A stretch of 64,000 nucleotides of DNA from Microbacterium sufflavum (GCF_023091155.1 NZ_JAHWXK010000001.1:1116001-1180000), one strand, 5' to 3'; counted from the first letter of the stretch, positions 8,248 through 17,664 are shown. The notes: a model not told the origin generated them from the letters alone. Translations and numbers: made by a program.

Positions 8248-8685
8248 ATGGCGACGAACACCCGAGACCTGGCGTGCACCACCGAGGACGTGTTCCGTGT
8301 GCTGGCGGACGGCTGGCTGTACCCCGCCTGGGTCGTCGGAGCGTCGCGCATGCGCGATGTCGACGCGGCCTGGCCCGCTCCGGGCGCGCAGCTGCACCAT
8401 TCGGTCGGCGTGTGGCCCGCGCTGCTCGACGATACGACCGAACTGCTGCAGTGGCATCCGCCGCACCGGGCGGTGCTGCGCGCGCGCGGCTGGCCGGTCG
8501 GCGAGGCGCAGGTCACCCTGCGGGCGAGGTCGACGGCGACCGGCTGCCAGGTGCGCATCGACGAGGAACCCGTGAAGGGCCCCGCGACCCTGCTCCCCCG
8601 CTTCCTGACCGCACCGATCCTGCGGTGGCGCAACGCCGAGACGCTGCACCGGCTGGCCTATCTGGCCGAAGGGCGTGCCGGGTGA
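8248..8685 (+). CDS. SRPBCC (START/polyketide-cyclase fold) protein
   Basis: 145 residues of the SRPBCC superfamily, hydrophobic-pocket proteins that bind lipids or other small molecules. Seen here are the first strand (TRDLACTTEDVFRVLADG), the Trp-rich loop after it (YPAWVVGASRM) and the long C-terminal helix (LRWRNAETLHRLAYLAEG). ATG 8248 has an AGGAACC ribosome binding site. It is divergent from the P450 gene with 145 bp between starts, so they may share control and, speculatively, a lipid substrate. Confidence 0.8.
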   Translation: MATNTRDLACTTEDVFRVLADGWLYPAWVVGASRMRDVDAAWPAPGAQLHHSVGVWPALLDDTTELLQWHPPHRAVLRARGWPVGEAQVTLRARSTATGCQVRIDEEPVKGPATLLPRFLTAPILRWRNAETLHRLAYLAEGRAG

Positions 8686-8701
8686 TCGGTTGCGCGGGGA
8701 T

Positions 8702-9517
8702 TCATGCCCCGGATCGCATATAGTCTTCGGCGGCCTGGACCTGGGCCGGTGTCGGGCGCACACCGGTGTAGAGCACGAACTGCTCGAGCGCCTGGAGGGT
8801 CGCGACCTCGGCGCCGGTGATGACCGTGGCGCCCGCCGCACGCCCCGCAGCCACCACGGGGGTCTCCGCCGGCAGCGCGACCACATCGAACACCACCGTC
8901 GATGCCGCGATCGCCTGCTCGCTGAACGAGAGCGCGTGCTCCTCGGCCCCGCCCGCCATGCCGATCGGCGTGACGTTGACGAGCACGTCCGCTGTCGCGT
9001 CGCCGGGCTCCGGACGCCAGTCGAATCCGTACTGGTCCGCGAGGGCACGCCCGCGGGCTTCGTTGCGGGCGACGATCGTGAGGTCGGTGAAGCCCCCGTC
9101 GCGGAAGGCCGCAGCGGTCGCCTTCGCCATGCCGCCCGAACCCCGCAGCAGCACAGACGACCGCGGGTCGATGCCGTTGCGGGCGATCAGGGTCGCGATC
9201 GCCGAGTAGTCGGTGTTGTAGGCGGTCAGTACCCCGTCGTCGTTCACGATGGTGTTGACGGAGTCGATCGCGCGCGCGGAGGCGTCCATCCGATCGACGA
9301 GGGCGATGACATCCTCCTTATAGGGCATGGAGATCGCGCATCCGCGGATGCCGAGTCCGCGGACACCGGCGATCGCCTGGGCCAGATCGGTCGGCGCGAA
9401 GGCCTTGTAGATCCAGTTGAGCCCCAGTGCCTCGTAGAGGTGGTTGTGGAAGCGGGTTCCGTTGTTGCTGGGTCGCGCGGACAGCGAGATGCACAGCGTC
9501 ATGTCCTTGTTCAGCAT
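8702..9517 (-). CDS. Shikimate dehydrogenase-family protein (AroE-like)
   Basis: 271 residues of the shikimate/quinate 5-dehydrogenase family. The substrate-domain lysine is in SMPYKEDV, the paired Asp in YNTDYSA, and the NADP-binding loop is GSGGMAKA. The opening segment SLSARPSNNGTRFHN differs from the SxSxSP motif of housekeeping AroE, so this may be a paralogue acting on quinate or another compound, or may not serve the core aromatic pathway. ATG 9517 was chosen over GTG 9523 because the TGAGG ribosome binding site has correct spacing only to the ATG. No aromatic-pathway genes are adjacent. Confidence 0.75.
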   Translation of the reverse strand: MLNKDMTLCISLSARPSNNGTRFHNHLYEALGLNWIYKAFAPTDLAQAIAGVRGLGIRGCAISMPYKEDVIALVDRMDASARAIDSVNTIVNDDGVLTAYNTDYSAIATLIARNGIDPRSSVLLRGSGGMAKATAAAFRDGGFTDLTIVARNEARGRALADQYGFDWRPEPGDATADVLVNVTPIGMAGGAEEHALSFSEQAIAASTVVFDVVALPAETPVVAAGRAAGATVITGAEVATLQALEQFVLYTGVRPTPAQVQAAEDYMRSGA

Positions 9518-9540
9518 CGTCACCGCCTCAGGCTACCGGC

Positions 9541-9900
9541 GGCGAGGATCCGTGGCGGGAACGTTCGTCCTCCCCTATGGTGAAGGTGCATGCACAGGGG
9601 ATTGATCGTCTCCGTCTCTCCCCAGGAGACGGACGGCCCACCCCAGGGGCACGACGATCCGTGTATGCGATTGGGCCCTCTCGAGTAGTTCAGTCCCCAA
9701 TGGGCTACTCGAGGGGGCCGCTCTCGTTCATTCTCCCACCAATTTTCGGATTTGTCCCCCAAAAGGGGGACAAGGAGGTCCGAAAGGGGTTAGGCTGTCT
9801 CTGACGCACCCTCCGGTCGTCTTCGGCCCTCATCGCTCCCCCCGCGGTGAGGGCCACACCATTTTCCGGGAGCGGATCGAGAGCCCCGCCGCGCTGGTCG
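9541..9900. other. Structured, non-coding intergenic region
   Basis: About 500 bp between the AroE-like gene and the cold-shock gene hold no convincing ORF but several strong hairpins. (a) CCGTCTC/GAGACGG at 9611-9631 with a C-rich loop. (b) A 15-bp stem, arms 9674-9688 and 9705-9719, with one G-U pair and a 16-nt loop. ATTGGG (9670-9675) can instead pair with CCCAAT (9696-9701) in that loop. (c) TTGTCCCCC-AAAA-GGGGGACAA at 9752-9773, immediately followed by GGAGGT. CCCC runs recur in the loops. A small RNA or a long regulatory leader is possible; the transcribed strand is unknown. Confidence 0.4.
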
Positions 9901-9919
9901 CATGACGCTCATGCAACAT

Positions 9920-9948
9920 TTGGATTACCTTCTTGCCTCTCCTATTGC
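9920..9948 (+). promoter_or_regulatory. Candidate cold-shock gene promoter
   Basis: -35 TTGGAT (9920-9925), 17-bp spacer, -10 TATTGC (9943-9948), implying a leader of about 70 nt before the ATG at 10028. The local sequence is AT-rich compared with the rest of the window. Long leaders are common in cold-shock mRNAs. Confidence 0.4.
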
Positions 9949-10027
9949 CGCCGGGGTCGCCTCCACTAGCGTTAGCGATGTCGGTGCACCCCTGCGTCGG
10001 CTTCTAGATCAGCAGAACAGGCAGTAC

Positions 10028-10234
10028 ATGAGCACCCAGGGCACGGTCAAGTGGTTCAACTCGGAGAAGGGCTTCGGCTTCATCTCCCCCGACGACGGAG
10101 GCGCTGACGTCTTCGCGCACTACTCCGCCATCCAGTCATCCGGCTACCGGTCTCTCGACGAGAACCAGCGAGTCGAGTTCGATGTGGCGCAGGGTCCGAA
10201 GGGCCTGCAGGCAGAGAACATCCGCCCGCTCTGA
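10028..10234 (+). CDS. cspA: Cold-shock domain protein (CspA family)
   Basis: 68-residue single OB-fold protein that binds single-stranded RNA/DNA and acts as an RNA chaperone. RNP1 is KGFGFISP and RNP2 is DVFAHYSAI; the opening [15 protein letters not shown] is typical. The frame stays open upstream to 9902, but that stretch lacks homology to the family, so ATG 10028 is the start. It has its own terminator. The symbol is a family name only, as actinobacteria carry several csp paralogues. Confidence 0.93.
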   Translation: MSTQGTVKWFNSEKGFGFISPDDGGADVFAHYSAIQSSGYRSLDENQRVEFDVAQGPKGLQAENIRPL

Positions 10235-10247
10235 CGCGGACGACACC

Positions 10248-10304
10248 GGGACTCCCCGTCTGAAGAACGCACTCGAGCGTCCTTTCGACGGGGAGTTCCG
10301 TTTT
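10248..10304 (+). terminator. Rho-independent terminator of the cold-shock gene
   Basis: Inverted repeat with arms GGGACTCCCCGTC (10248-10260) and GACGGGGAGTTCC (10287-10299), one G-U pair, a 26-nt loop, and TTTT at 10301-10304. It lies 13 bp after the stop codon and before the convergent HAD gene. Confidence 0.7.
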
Positions 10305-10324
10305 CTGCGTCAGTGGTGACAGGC

Positions 10325-10990
10325 TCAGCCGAGCAGCAGGGCCCGCAGTTCGTCGACCGAGGCGACGCGGAACGCCGCGTCGTCTCCCTCGTGCGGGTCG
10401 CTGAAGCCCCACTCGACGAAGATCACGGGGACGCCGTTGGCCTTGCCGCCCTCGACATCATGATGGCGGTCGCCGACGAGGACGGGGCGTGACGTGTCGA
10501 CGCCGAGCGCGCCCAGGCGGCGCAGGGCCTCGGCGACGATGTCGGTCTTCGACGCGAGCGTCGCCTCGTCCGGAGTCGCGCCGACGGTCGTGAGGAAGGC
10601 GGGCCGGAGACCGAAGTGGTCGACCAGCGCATCGACCTGGTTCTCCGGCTTGGAGCTCGCGGTCGCCTGCGGCACTCCCGCGGCATGCAGGTCGTGGATG
10701 AGCTCGGCGACACCGGGATACGTGCGCACGTCCGTGGTGTAACCGTCGGCCTTGCCCAGCGTGCGGTAGAACGCCACGGCCTCGGCGGACTCCGCGGGCG
10801 TCATGCCAGCCTGGTCCTGGAACGACTGGAACATGGGCGGCCCGATCCAGTGCACCAGTTCCTCCCGCGTCGGGGCGGGACGGCCGAAGTGCGTGAGGGC
10901 GACGTGCAGCCGACGGAGGATGCCGACCGAGGCGTCGACGATCGTGCCGTCGACGTCCCAGAGCACGCAGGTGTAAGGGGAGGGGGCCAT
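10325..10990 (-). CDS. HAD-superfamily phosphatase (phosphoglycolate phosphatase-like)
   Basis: 221 residues with the HAD motifs: nucleophile Asp in LWDVDGT (motif I), Ser in ATASSKPENQ (motif II/III region with Lys) and the acidic motif IV VGDRHHDVEG. The alpha-helical cap after motif I matches the Gph/PGMB-type subfamily, which removes phosphate from small phosphorylated metabolites such as 2-phosphoglycolate. The start ATG 10990 lies 6 nt after a TAGGCT box (11002-10997), so the mRNA is probably leaderless. Substrate is inferred only from family. Confidence 0.85.
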   Translation of the reverse strand: MAPSPYTCVLWDVDGTIVDASVGILRRLHVALTHFGRPAPTREELVHWIGPPMFQSFQDQAGMTPAESAEAVAFYRTLGKADGYTTDVRTYPGVAELIHDLHAAGVPQATASSKPENQVDALVDHFGLRPAFLTTVGATPDEATLASKTDIVAEALRRLGALGVDTSRPVLVGDRHHDVEGGKANGVPVIFVEWGFSDPHEGDDAAFRVASVDELRALLLG

Positions 10991-11146
10991 CTCTCCAGCC
11001 TATGGGTCCGCGGACGCCTGCCCGGTCCTGCTGCACGGGTGTGCAATCTCACGCGTGCTCCCCGGATCGCGTGGCCGCGGCGCGAACGGCGGAATGCTGC
11101 ACCGTAGGGTCGTGACAGCGGCGGGAACGCGAGTGAGACTGGGGAG

Positions 11147-11599
11147 ATGTTCGTGTCGATGGAAGTGATCACCATCCTGGGGTCGACGGTGACGATCATC
11201 GTCGCGATGGCAAGCGGCTTCGGCTGGCTCGTCACGCGCATGGATGCGCGATTTGCGGCGTCGGATGCGCGGATGGATGAGCGGTTCGCGATGGTCGACG
11301 GGCGGTTCTCGGGCATGGAAGAGCGGATGGATGCGCGGTTCGCGGCGTCGGATGCGCGGATGGCTGAGCGGTTCGCGATGGTCGAGGGGCGGTTCTCGAG
11401 CATGGAAGAGCGGATGGATGCGCGGTTCGCGGCGTCGGATGCGCGGTTCGCGATGGTGGAGGAGCGATTCTCCGGCATGGACGCGCGTTTCGGGGCCCTG
11501 GAGGAACGGCTGACGGGGATCGAGCACGAGGTGACCGAGGTCAGGATCGCGGTCGCCCGGCTGGAAGGGCCACCGCGACGGCTGATCTCCGTGCGCTGA
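11147..11599 (+). CDS. Membrane-anchored coiled-coil repeat protein
   Basis: 150 residues. One N-terminal membrane segment (VITILGSTVTIIVAMASGF, about 7-25) is followed by a long amphipathic coiled coil built of 11- and 7-residue units: MDARFAASDAR, MDERFAMVDGR, FSGMEER, then again. Phe/Met/Leu recur at core positions with charged residues between. Similar short membrane-tethered coiled coils occur widely in bacteria with no fixed function. ATG 11147 directly follows GGGGAG, and ATG 11159 is a possible alternative. Repeat number may vary between strains because the DNA itself is tandemly repeated. Confidence 0.7.
   Translation: MFVSMEVITILGSTVTIIVAMASGFGWLVTRMDARFAASDARMDERFAMVDGRFSGMEERMDARFAASDARMAERFAMVEGRFSSMEERMDARFAASDARFAMVEERFSGMDARFGALEERLTGIEHEVTEVRIAVARLEGPPRRLISVR
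11240..11446 (+). repeat. 87-bp tandem repeat within coiled-coil gene
   Basis: Two nearly identical 87-bp units (11240-11326, 11327-11413) and the first 33 bp of a third (11414-11446) encode the 29-residue coiled-coil period. 87 is divisible by 3, so copy-number change would keep the frame. Confidence 0.8.
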
Positions 11600-11614
11600 C
11601 CGCGGCGAGCGGCG

Positions 11615-12310
11615 TCAGAACAGCCGGGGGATGCCCGACTCGATGCCCTTCATGTCGTCGTAGTCGAGCACCAGGCAGCGGATGCCGCGGTCTTCGGCGA
11701 GCACGCGGGCTTGCGGCTTGATCTCCTGCGCGGCGAAGACGCCCTGCACGGGGGAGAGGTGGGGGTCGCGGCCCAGCAGCTCCAGGTAGCGCGTCAGCTG
11801 CTCCACGCCGTCGATGTCGCCCCGGCGCTTGACCTCCACGGCGATCGCAGCGCCCTCCGCGTCACGCACCAGCAGGTCGACCGGACCGATGGCGGTCGGA
11901 TACTCCCGGCGCACCAGGGTCGCGCCCTCGGCGATGAGCTCGACCTGCTCGGCCAGCAGGCGCTGCAGGTCGGCCTCGACGCCGTCCTTCTGCAGCCCGG
12001 GGTCGATGCCCAGTTCGTGCTGCGAGTCGTGGATGATCTCGTAGATCTGCACACGCAGCGCATCGCCCGTCTTCTTGTGCGTGACGCGCCACACCTCGAC
12101 GACGCCGGCGGTCGCCTCCTCCTCGCCCGGGACCTCCGTGGCGAGGGAGCAGGGCGGGCTCATCCAGTTGAGGGGCTTGTAGCTTCCCCCATCGGAGTGC
12201 ACGAGCAGGCTCCCGTCGCCCTTGTGCACGAGCAGGCGCGTGGCGAGCGGGAGATGGGCGTTGAGCCGGCCGGAGTAGTCCACCGAGCAGCGGGCGATGA
12301 CGAGACGCAC
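11615..12310 (-). CDS. nucS: NucS/EndoMS mismatch-specific endonuclease
   Basis: 231 residues, the usual length. NucS cuts both strands at mismatches and is the core of non-canonical mismatch repair in actinobacteria that lack MutS/MutL. The N-terminal domain ([19 protein letters not shown], then [12 protein letters not shown]) is diagnostic. The nuclease domain shows GPVDLLVRD and [18 protein letters not shown], giving the D-ExK catalytic set. In homologues the C-terminus binds the sliding clamp; here it ends [13 protein letters not shown]. Start is GTG 12310, 6 nt after TAGGCT (12322-12317), so it is probably leaderless. Confidence 0.95.
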   Translation of the reverse strand: MRLVIARCSVDYSGRLNAHLPLATRLLVHKGDGSLLVHSDGGSYKPLNWMSPPCSLATEVPGEEEATAGVVEVWRVTHKKTGDALRVQIYEIIHDSQHELGIDPGLQKDGVEADLQRLLAEQVELIAEGATLVRREYPTAIGPVDLLVRDAEGAAIAVEVKRRGDIDGVEQLTRYLELLGRDPHLSPVQGVFAAQEIKPQARVLAEDRGIRCLVLDYDDMKGIESGIPRLF

Positions 12311-12350
12311 CCGACGAGCCTACTTCGTCGCCGACGCTGCGCCGACCGGC

Positions 12351-13310
12351 TCAGAGGATCGCGCCGAGCGCGTCGAACAGCCCGAGCTCGGTGGCGGCCG
12401 ACCGCGCGATCAGGAACCCGATGATGCCGATGATCCATGCCGTGTTCTCGGCGCCCGTGCGCTCCATCCACGCCGCGAAGCGCTCCAGCGGGCGCTGCAC
12501 GAGCGGCGCCGCCACGAGCCGCAGCACCAGGAGGACGAGGGCGGGCGCGATCATGAGCGCGCAATAGCCGACCAGCGCGAGCACGCGGAACGGGGTGTCG
12601 ACACCCGCGTCGGCGAGCATCGCCATGGCCACGAGGTAGGGGAGCATCGTGGCGACCTCGACGAGCCCCGCGGCGATCGCGACCGCCATCACTGCGAACC
12701 CTCGCGTGCGCGGGTCGAGCAGGCGTTCGCGCCACCGCAGGAGGCGTCCAGGGCGCGCGGGTGCGTGCCCCGTGGTCGCGGACTCGAGGCGTTCGAGAGC
12801 GGAACCCGTGGCGGCGACGGGCGAATCGGACGACGCGCCGGTCCATCTCGGTTCGGGCTCCGGGTCGGAGGCGGCCGCTCGAAACAGCGGGGCCGGGTCG
12901 GGTGTCGCCGCGGAGGCGCGACCGGAGGCGGACGGCCTGCCGGTCCACGGCGACACCCGCGGAGGCTGCCGCTCCCCATCGCCGACCGCTGCGGGCTTCG
13001 AGGTGGGCATCGCGAACGCGGTGATCAGCAGCGCGACGCCCACCAGCAGCCGCGTGATCATCCCCGCCGGGGACGCGAGGAAGTCGGAGGCGACGTCCGC
13101 CAGGTTCACCAGTCCCCACAGGAACAGCAGCCCGACCGCCAGGTAGAACCCCGCGATCGTCACCAGATACAGCACGATGCGACCGGCGCGCACGCGCCCC
13201 GGGTGCAGCAGCAGGAAGACGGGGATCAGCAGGGTGCCCACGCTGAGCCCGTCGATGAGCGCCAGTACCGCGAGCGACAGGGGGAGGGGGAGTCCGCCGA
13301 AGAGTTCCAT
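12351..13310 (-). CDS. GAP-family (Sap-like) membrane protein
   Basis: 319 residues with about six membrane helices in two groups, e.g. SLAVLALIDGLSVGTLLIPV and GFYLAVGLLFLWGLVNLAD, then MLPYLVAMAMLADAGV and APALVLLVLRLVAAPLV. The halves are linked by an approximately 80-residue Pro/Ser/Ala-rich cytoplasmic loop. This matches the GAP/Sap family, linked to glycolipid or peptidolipid export in mycobacteria; its role here is unknown. ATG 13310 has a GGAGGC ribosome binding site. It is divergent from the histidine kinase gene. Confidence 0.75.
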   Translation of the reverse strand: MELFGGLPLPLSLAVLALIDGLSVGTLLIPVFLLLHPGRVRAGRIVLYLVTIAGFYLAVGLLFLWGLVNLADVASDFLASPAGMITRLLVGVALLITAFAMPTSKPAAVGDGERQPPRVSPWTGRPSASGRASAATPDPAPLFRAAASDPEPEPRWTGASSDSPVAATGSALERLESATTGHAPARPGRLLRWRERLLDPRTRGFAVMAVAIAAGLVEVATMLPYLVAMAMLADAGVDTPFRVLALVGYCALMIAPALVLLVLRLVAAPLVQRPLERFAAWMERTGAENTAWIIGIIGFLIARSAATELGLFDALGAIL

Positions 13311-13425
13311 GCCTCCACCGTCGTGGCCGGCGCGGCCGGGCGGATCGGGCGAAAGTACCGTCTGCCGCACGACCCTCATCCCTTCGTCGGATGCGACCCC
13401 GCGGGCACCGTGGTTGCATGAGGTC

Positions 13426-14633
13426 ATGCACGAACCGGGCGAGGGCGGTCTCGGCGCTTGGTATCGGCGCCACCGCTGGTGGGCGGATCCGCTCGGTGCG
13501 CTGGTGCTCTCCGTGGTCATGGCCTCTTTCGGCTTCCACGGGCTCTGGGGCCCGTTCTCGCTGCTGTCGGACGACGTGTCGCCGTGGTGGGCGCTGGCGC
13601 TCGCGGTTCCGGCATGCGTGCTCTCGCTCGGCAAGGCACGACGGCCGTGGACGGTGCTGGTGCTGGTGGCGGTGCTGTTCCTCGCCGATCTGCTCACCGT
13701 GGGGGGCGTCGGCACCCTGGTTGTGCTGCTGGACGTGCTGTGGATGGCGGCGTTCCGCGCCGGACCGCGCGGCCGCCGCGTGCTCCTGATCTCTCTGGGC
13801 ACGGCGACCGCGGCGCTGTTCTTCGCCGCACTGTTGTTCGCCGGCGTCGACGTGCCGGTGGCCGTGCTGTTCGGCGTGCAGTTCGGGGCCATCTTCGGCA
13901 CCGACTACTGGTGGGCGGTCGCGGTCTCACAGGCGCACGAGCTGGCGGAGCTGCACCGACAGCGCGCCGAGGACGCCGCGGCCGCCGCCGAACGCGACCG
14001 CACCGAGGCCGTGCAGCGGGAGCGGGAGGCCATGGCGCGAGAGTTGCACGACGTGGTGGCCGGCCACGTGCTGGCGATGGCGATCCGGGCCGAGGCGGCG
14101 CTCGCGACCCGTCCGGAGCGCTCCGACGACCGGGCGGCGCTGCGGGCCGTGCGCGACGCGGGCCTCGACGCGCACGGTGCGCTGCGGTCGATGATCTCGG
14201 TGCTGCGCCGCGGCGGTGGCCCGCTCATGCCCACGCCGAGCTGGGCCGACCTCGACGGCATCGTGCAGGAGGCGCGGCGGTCGGGACTGTCGGTCCGCCT
14301 CGACGCGGTGGAGCTCCCGGAACTCGGCGATCTCGGCGGGGGCGGCGAGCAGGCGGTCGTGCGGGTGGTGCGGGAGGCGCTCGGCAACTGCGTGCGGCAC
14401 TCGCGGGGTGCGCAGGTCGAGGTGCGGATCACACGCTCCGGCGACGAGGCGCTGGTGCAGGTGCGGTCGTCGGGTGGGGCGGCCGCGGTCGCCCCGTCGC
14501 GGCGACACGACGGGGAGGGGTGGGGGTTGCAGATGCTGCGGGAGCGGGTGGTGGCGCTGGGGGGCGCGTTCCAGGCGGGACCCGACGGCGACGGCTGGAC
14601 CGTGGAGGCGCGGCTGCCGGCGGGAGCGCGGTC

Positions 14634-14637
<4 letters not shown>
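13426..14637 (+). CDS. Sensor histidine kinase (HisKA_3, NarL/DesK type)
   Basis: 403 residues. Four to five membrane helices (about 24-165) form the sensor with no large outside loop, then a coiled coil (AEDAAAAAERDRTEAVQRER) leads to the dimerisation helix with phospho-acceptor His208 in MARELHDVVAGHV. The C-terminal HATPase domain has EALGNCVRHS (N-box) and GWGLQMLRERV (G-box). The start ATG 13426 follows the open frame's only stretch with matching membrane topology. It overlaps its response regulator by GTGA. The stimulus is unknown. Confidence 0.88.
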
Positions 14638-15284
<647 letters not shown>

Positions 15285-15287
15285 GCC

Positions 15288-16526
15288 TCAGCTCCGGGCG
15301 GCGGTCGTGGCGGGGGTCTTCTCGTCGTCGCGCAGCGGGCGGGCGGCCCCGGAGAACAGCCCGGAGACCACGACCAGCGCGACCAGGATGAACAGCGTGT
15401 TGAGCAGGCCGATGTGCTCGCTGATCACGCCGAGCACGGGCGGGCCGCCGAGGAACGCGACGTAGCCGATCGTGGCTGCGGCGCTCACGCGGGCGGCGGC
15501 CTTGGCCGGGTCGTCGGCCGCGGCCGACATTCCGAGCGGGAACCCGAGCGAGGCGCCGACACCCCAGAGCGCGGCGCCGAGCAGCACGAGCGGCAACGTC
15601 GGCGCGAGGATGAACAGCAGGATGCCGCTGGCGGCCGTCGCGGCGAGGATGCGCAGCACCAGCACCCGGCCGAAGCGGTCGACCAGGGGGCCGCCGAACA
15701 GGCGCACGACGGTCATGCCGGTCGAGAACACGGCGAGGGCGACGGCACCGGAACCCTCGGCGAGACCGTGTCCCTGCTCGGTGCCGAGAGCGATCCAGTC
15801 GTTCGCGCCGCCCTCGGCGAACGACATGCCGAGCATGACGGTGCCGAGCAGGTAGGTGCGCGGTTCGCGCCACGCCTCCAGCGCGGTGTGCAGGCGCTGG
15901 CGGAACGGCGGCTTCTCGTGCTCCTCCGGGTCGAGGGCCGCCTCTCGCACCGGCACCTGGAAGAAGCAGATCACCGCGATCACGGCGATCAAGACCCCGA
16001 CGGAGATCGCGTGCGTGCCGACGTCGATGCGAAGGTGCGCCGCGAGCGCACCGATACCGGCGCCCAGGACGGTGCCGAAGCTGAAGAACGCGTGGAAGAC
16101 GGGGAGGATCGTGCGGCCCATCTGCTGTTCGATCGCGGTGGCCTCGACGTTCATCATCACGTCGACGCAGCCGTTGCCGAAGCCGAACAGCACCATGCCG
16201 ACCAGCACCAGGGGGACCGAGGCGAACACGGTGGCTCCGAGTCCGACGAGCGCGATGCCGGCGGCGAACGTGAGCATCGACAGGAGCATGCCGCGACGCG
16301 CACCCGTACGCGCCATGACCGCGGGGCTCGTGGAGATGCCGAGGATGGAGGCGATGCCCATGCCGAGCAGGATCAGTCCGACCTGCGCGTTGTCGAGACC
16401 GAGAGCCTCCTTGATACCCGGCACGCGCGATGCCCAGGTCGCGATCGAGAGGCCGCTGGCCAGGAAGATGGCGAAGATCGCGGTGCGCCAGCGCACGAAC
16501 TGCGAGCGGGTGAGGGCGGTGTCCAT
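15288..16526 (-). CDS. MFS transporter
   Basis: 412 residues with about 12 membrane helices. Motif A between helices 2 and 3 is degenerate, as in the sugar/drug exporter-like branch that includes YbjJ/FucP-like proteins (SGLSIATWASRVPGIKEALG, FGFGNGCVDVMMNVEA). It is divergent from the LacI gene, with a perfect LacI-type operator between them, so it is probably the main target of that regulator and may move a sugar or related compound. ATG 16526 lies 7 nt after TAGGCT, suggesting leaderless mRNA. It ends 3 bp from the convergent response regulator. Confidence 0.85.
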   Translation of the reverse strand: MDTALTRSQFVRWRTAIFAIFLASGLSIATWASRVPGIKEALGLDNAQVGLILLGMGIASILGISTSPAVMARTGARRGMLLSMLTFAAGIALVGLGATVFASVPLVLVGMVLFGFGNGCVDVMMNVEATAIEQQMGRTILPVFHAFFSFGTVLGAGIGALAAHLRIDVGTHAISVGVLIAVIAVICFFQVPVREAALDPEEHEKPPFRQRLHTALEAWREPRTYLLGTVMLGMSFAEGGANDWIALGTEQGHGLAEGSGAVALAVFSTGMTVVRLFGGPLVDRFGRVLVLRILAATAASGILLFILAPTLPLVLLGAALWGVGASLGFPLGMSAAADDPAKAAARVSAAATIGYVAFLGGPPVLGVISEHIGLLNTLFILVALVVVSGLFSGAARPLRDDEKTPATTAARS

Positions 16527-16533
16527 GACCCAC

Positions 16534-16582
16534 AGCCTATATCGAATCGATTCGACGCCGGAGTGCAGATCCCGGCTATCCT
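16534..16582. promoter_or_regulatory. Divergent lacI/MFS promoters and perfect LacI operator
   Basis: The 14-bp perfect palindrome TCGAATCGATTCGA (16542-16555) has the AATCGATT core typical of LacI-family operators. It lies 2 bp from the MFS -10 box TAGGCT (16539-16534, minus strand), which is 7 nt from that ATG. The lacI -10 box TATCCT (16577-16582) is 6 nt from its ATG. One bound dimer could repress both genes. Confidence 0.75.
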
Positions 16583-16588
16583 CGGAGT

Positions 16589-17653
16589 ATGAGCAGCAGG
16601 GAGACCCCGCGCCGACCCACGATCGCGGATGTCGCGCGCGAGGCGGGGGTCGCGACCTCCACCGCGTCCGTGGTCTTCAGCGGCAAGGCCAAGGTCGCCC
16701 CCGCCACGCGCGACCGCGTTCTCGCCGCGGCGACCGAGCTCGGCTACACCGGACCCGACCCCCGCGCCGCCTCGCTCCGTCGCGGCCGCAGCGGCATCGT
16801 CGCGGTCGTGCTGGAGGGCCACCTGCGCGCCGCGTTCCTCGACCCGGTGACGACCGCGATGATGGACGGTCTCACCGATGGACTCGCCGACCTCAGCGCC
16901 GGGATCCTGCTGATGCGCGACGAGCCGGGCGAGGACGGGTCCGCGATCGCGAGCGCCCCGGTCGACGCGGTCGTGCTGATCGGGTGCTCCGGGCGCACGC
17001 GGGCCTCACTCGAGATCGTGCGGGGGCGCGGCCTCCCCGTGGTCGTGATCGAGGGCGACGCCGGGCTCGACGTGCCGCGCATCACGCTCGACAACGTGGC
17101 CGCCTCCGCCGACGTCGCCCGGCACGTCCGCGACCTCGGGCACCGCGACGTCGCACTGGTCACGCTCGCGCTCGACGCCGACCGCGAGCGCACCCTCATC
17201 ACGCCGGAGCGACTCGCCACCGCGACCGTCGACGTCACGGTCGACCGGCTCCGGGGCATGCGCGAGATCTTCCCCGACGCCCCGGCGATCTCGGCGTCGG
17301 GCAGCCTGATCGACGAGGGCATCCTGGTGGGCCGCATGCTGCTGTCCGACCCGGAGAAGCGTCCGACGGCCGTGCTCGCGCAGAGCGACCTGCTCGCGGT
17401 CGGCGTGATCCGCGCGGCGGAGGAGCTCGGGCTGCGCGTGCCGGAGGACCTGTCGGTGGCGGGGTTCGACGGCATCGCGCTGGACGGCCTGGGCGACCTC
17501 ACGCTCACCACGAGCGTGCAGCCCGCGGTCGAGAAGGGGCGCGCGGCGGGGGAGCAGGTGGCGCGCATGCTCCGCGGGGAGCCGGGCGAGACGCAGGACC
17601 TCTCGTGCCGCTTCCGCGCGGGCACCACGACCGCGCCGCCTCCCGCGCGCTGA
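16589..17653 (+). CDS. LacI-family transcriptional regulator
   Basis: 354 residues. N-terminal HTH TIADVAREAGVATSTASVVF with hinge KVAPATRDRVLAAATELGY, then a periplasmic-binding-protein-like sensor domain (about 65-345) with the usual ending pattern (DLSVAGFDGIALDGLGDLTLTT). It most likely controls the divergent MFS gene and itself through the palindrome between them. Effector unknown. Probably leaderless (TATCCT 6 nt before the ATG), although CGGAG also lies just upstream. Confidence 0.92.
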   Translation: MSSRETPRRPTIADVAREAGVATSTASVVFSGKAKVAPATRDRVLAAATELGYTGPDPRAASLRRGRSGIVAVVLEGHLRAAFLDPVTTAMMDGLTDGLADLSAGILLMRDEPGEDGSAIASAPVDAVVLIGCSGRTRASLEIVRGRGLPVVVIEGDAGLDVPRITLDNVAASADVARHVRDLGHRDVALVTLALDADRERTLITPERLATATVDVTVDRLRGMREIFPDAPAISASGSLIDEGILVGRMLLSDPEKRPTAVLAQSDLLAVGVIRAAEELGLRVPEDLSVAGFDGIALDGLGDLTLTTSVQPAVEKGRAAGEQVARMLRGEPGETQDLSCRFRAGTTTAPPPAR

Positions 17654-17664
17654 GCCGCCTGCCC

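Noticed and set aside
9520..9762. 80-codon minus-strand frame in the intergenic region
   Set aside because: No RBS, no homology-like features, and it lies on the hairpins.
11240..11446. Regular repeat as a possible CRISPR array
   Set aside because: Units are contiguous, without spacers, and stay in frame as a coiled coil.
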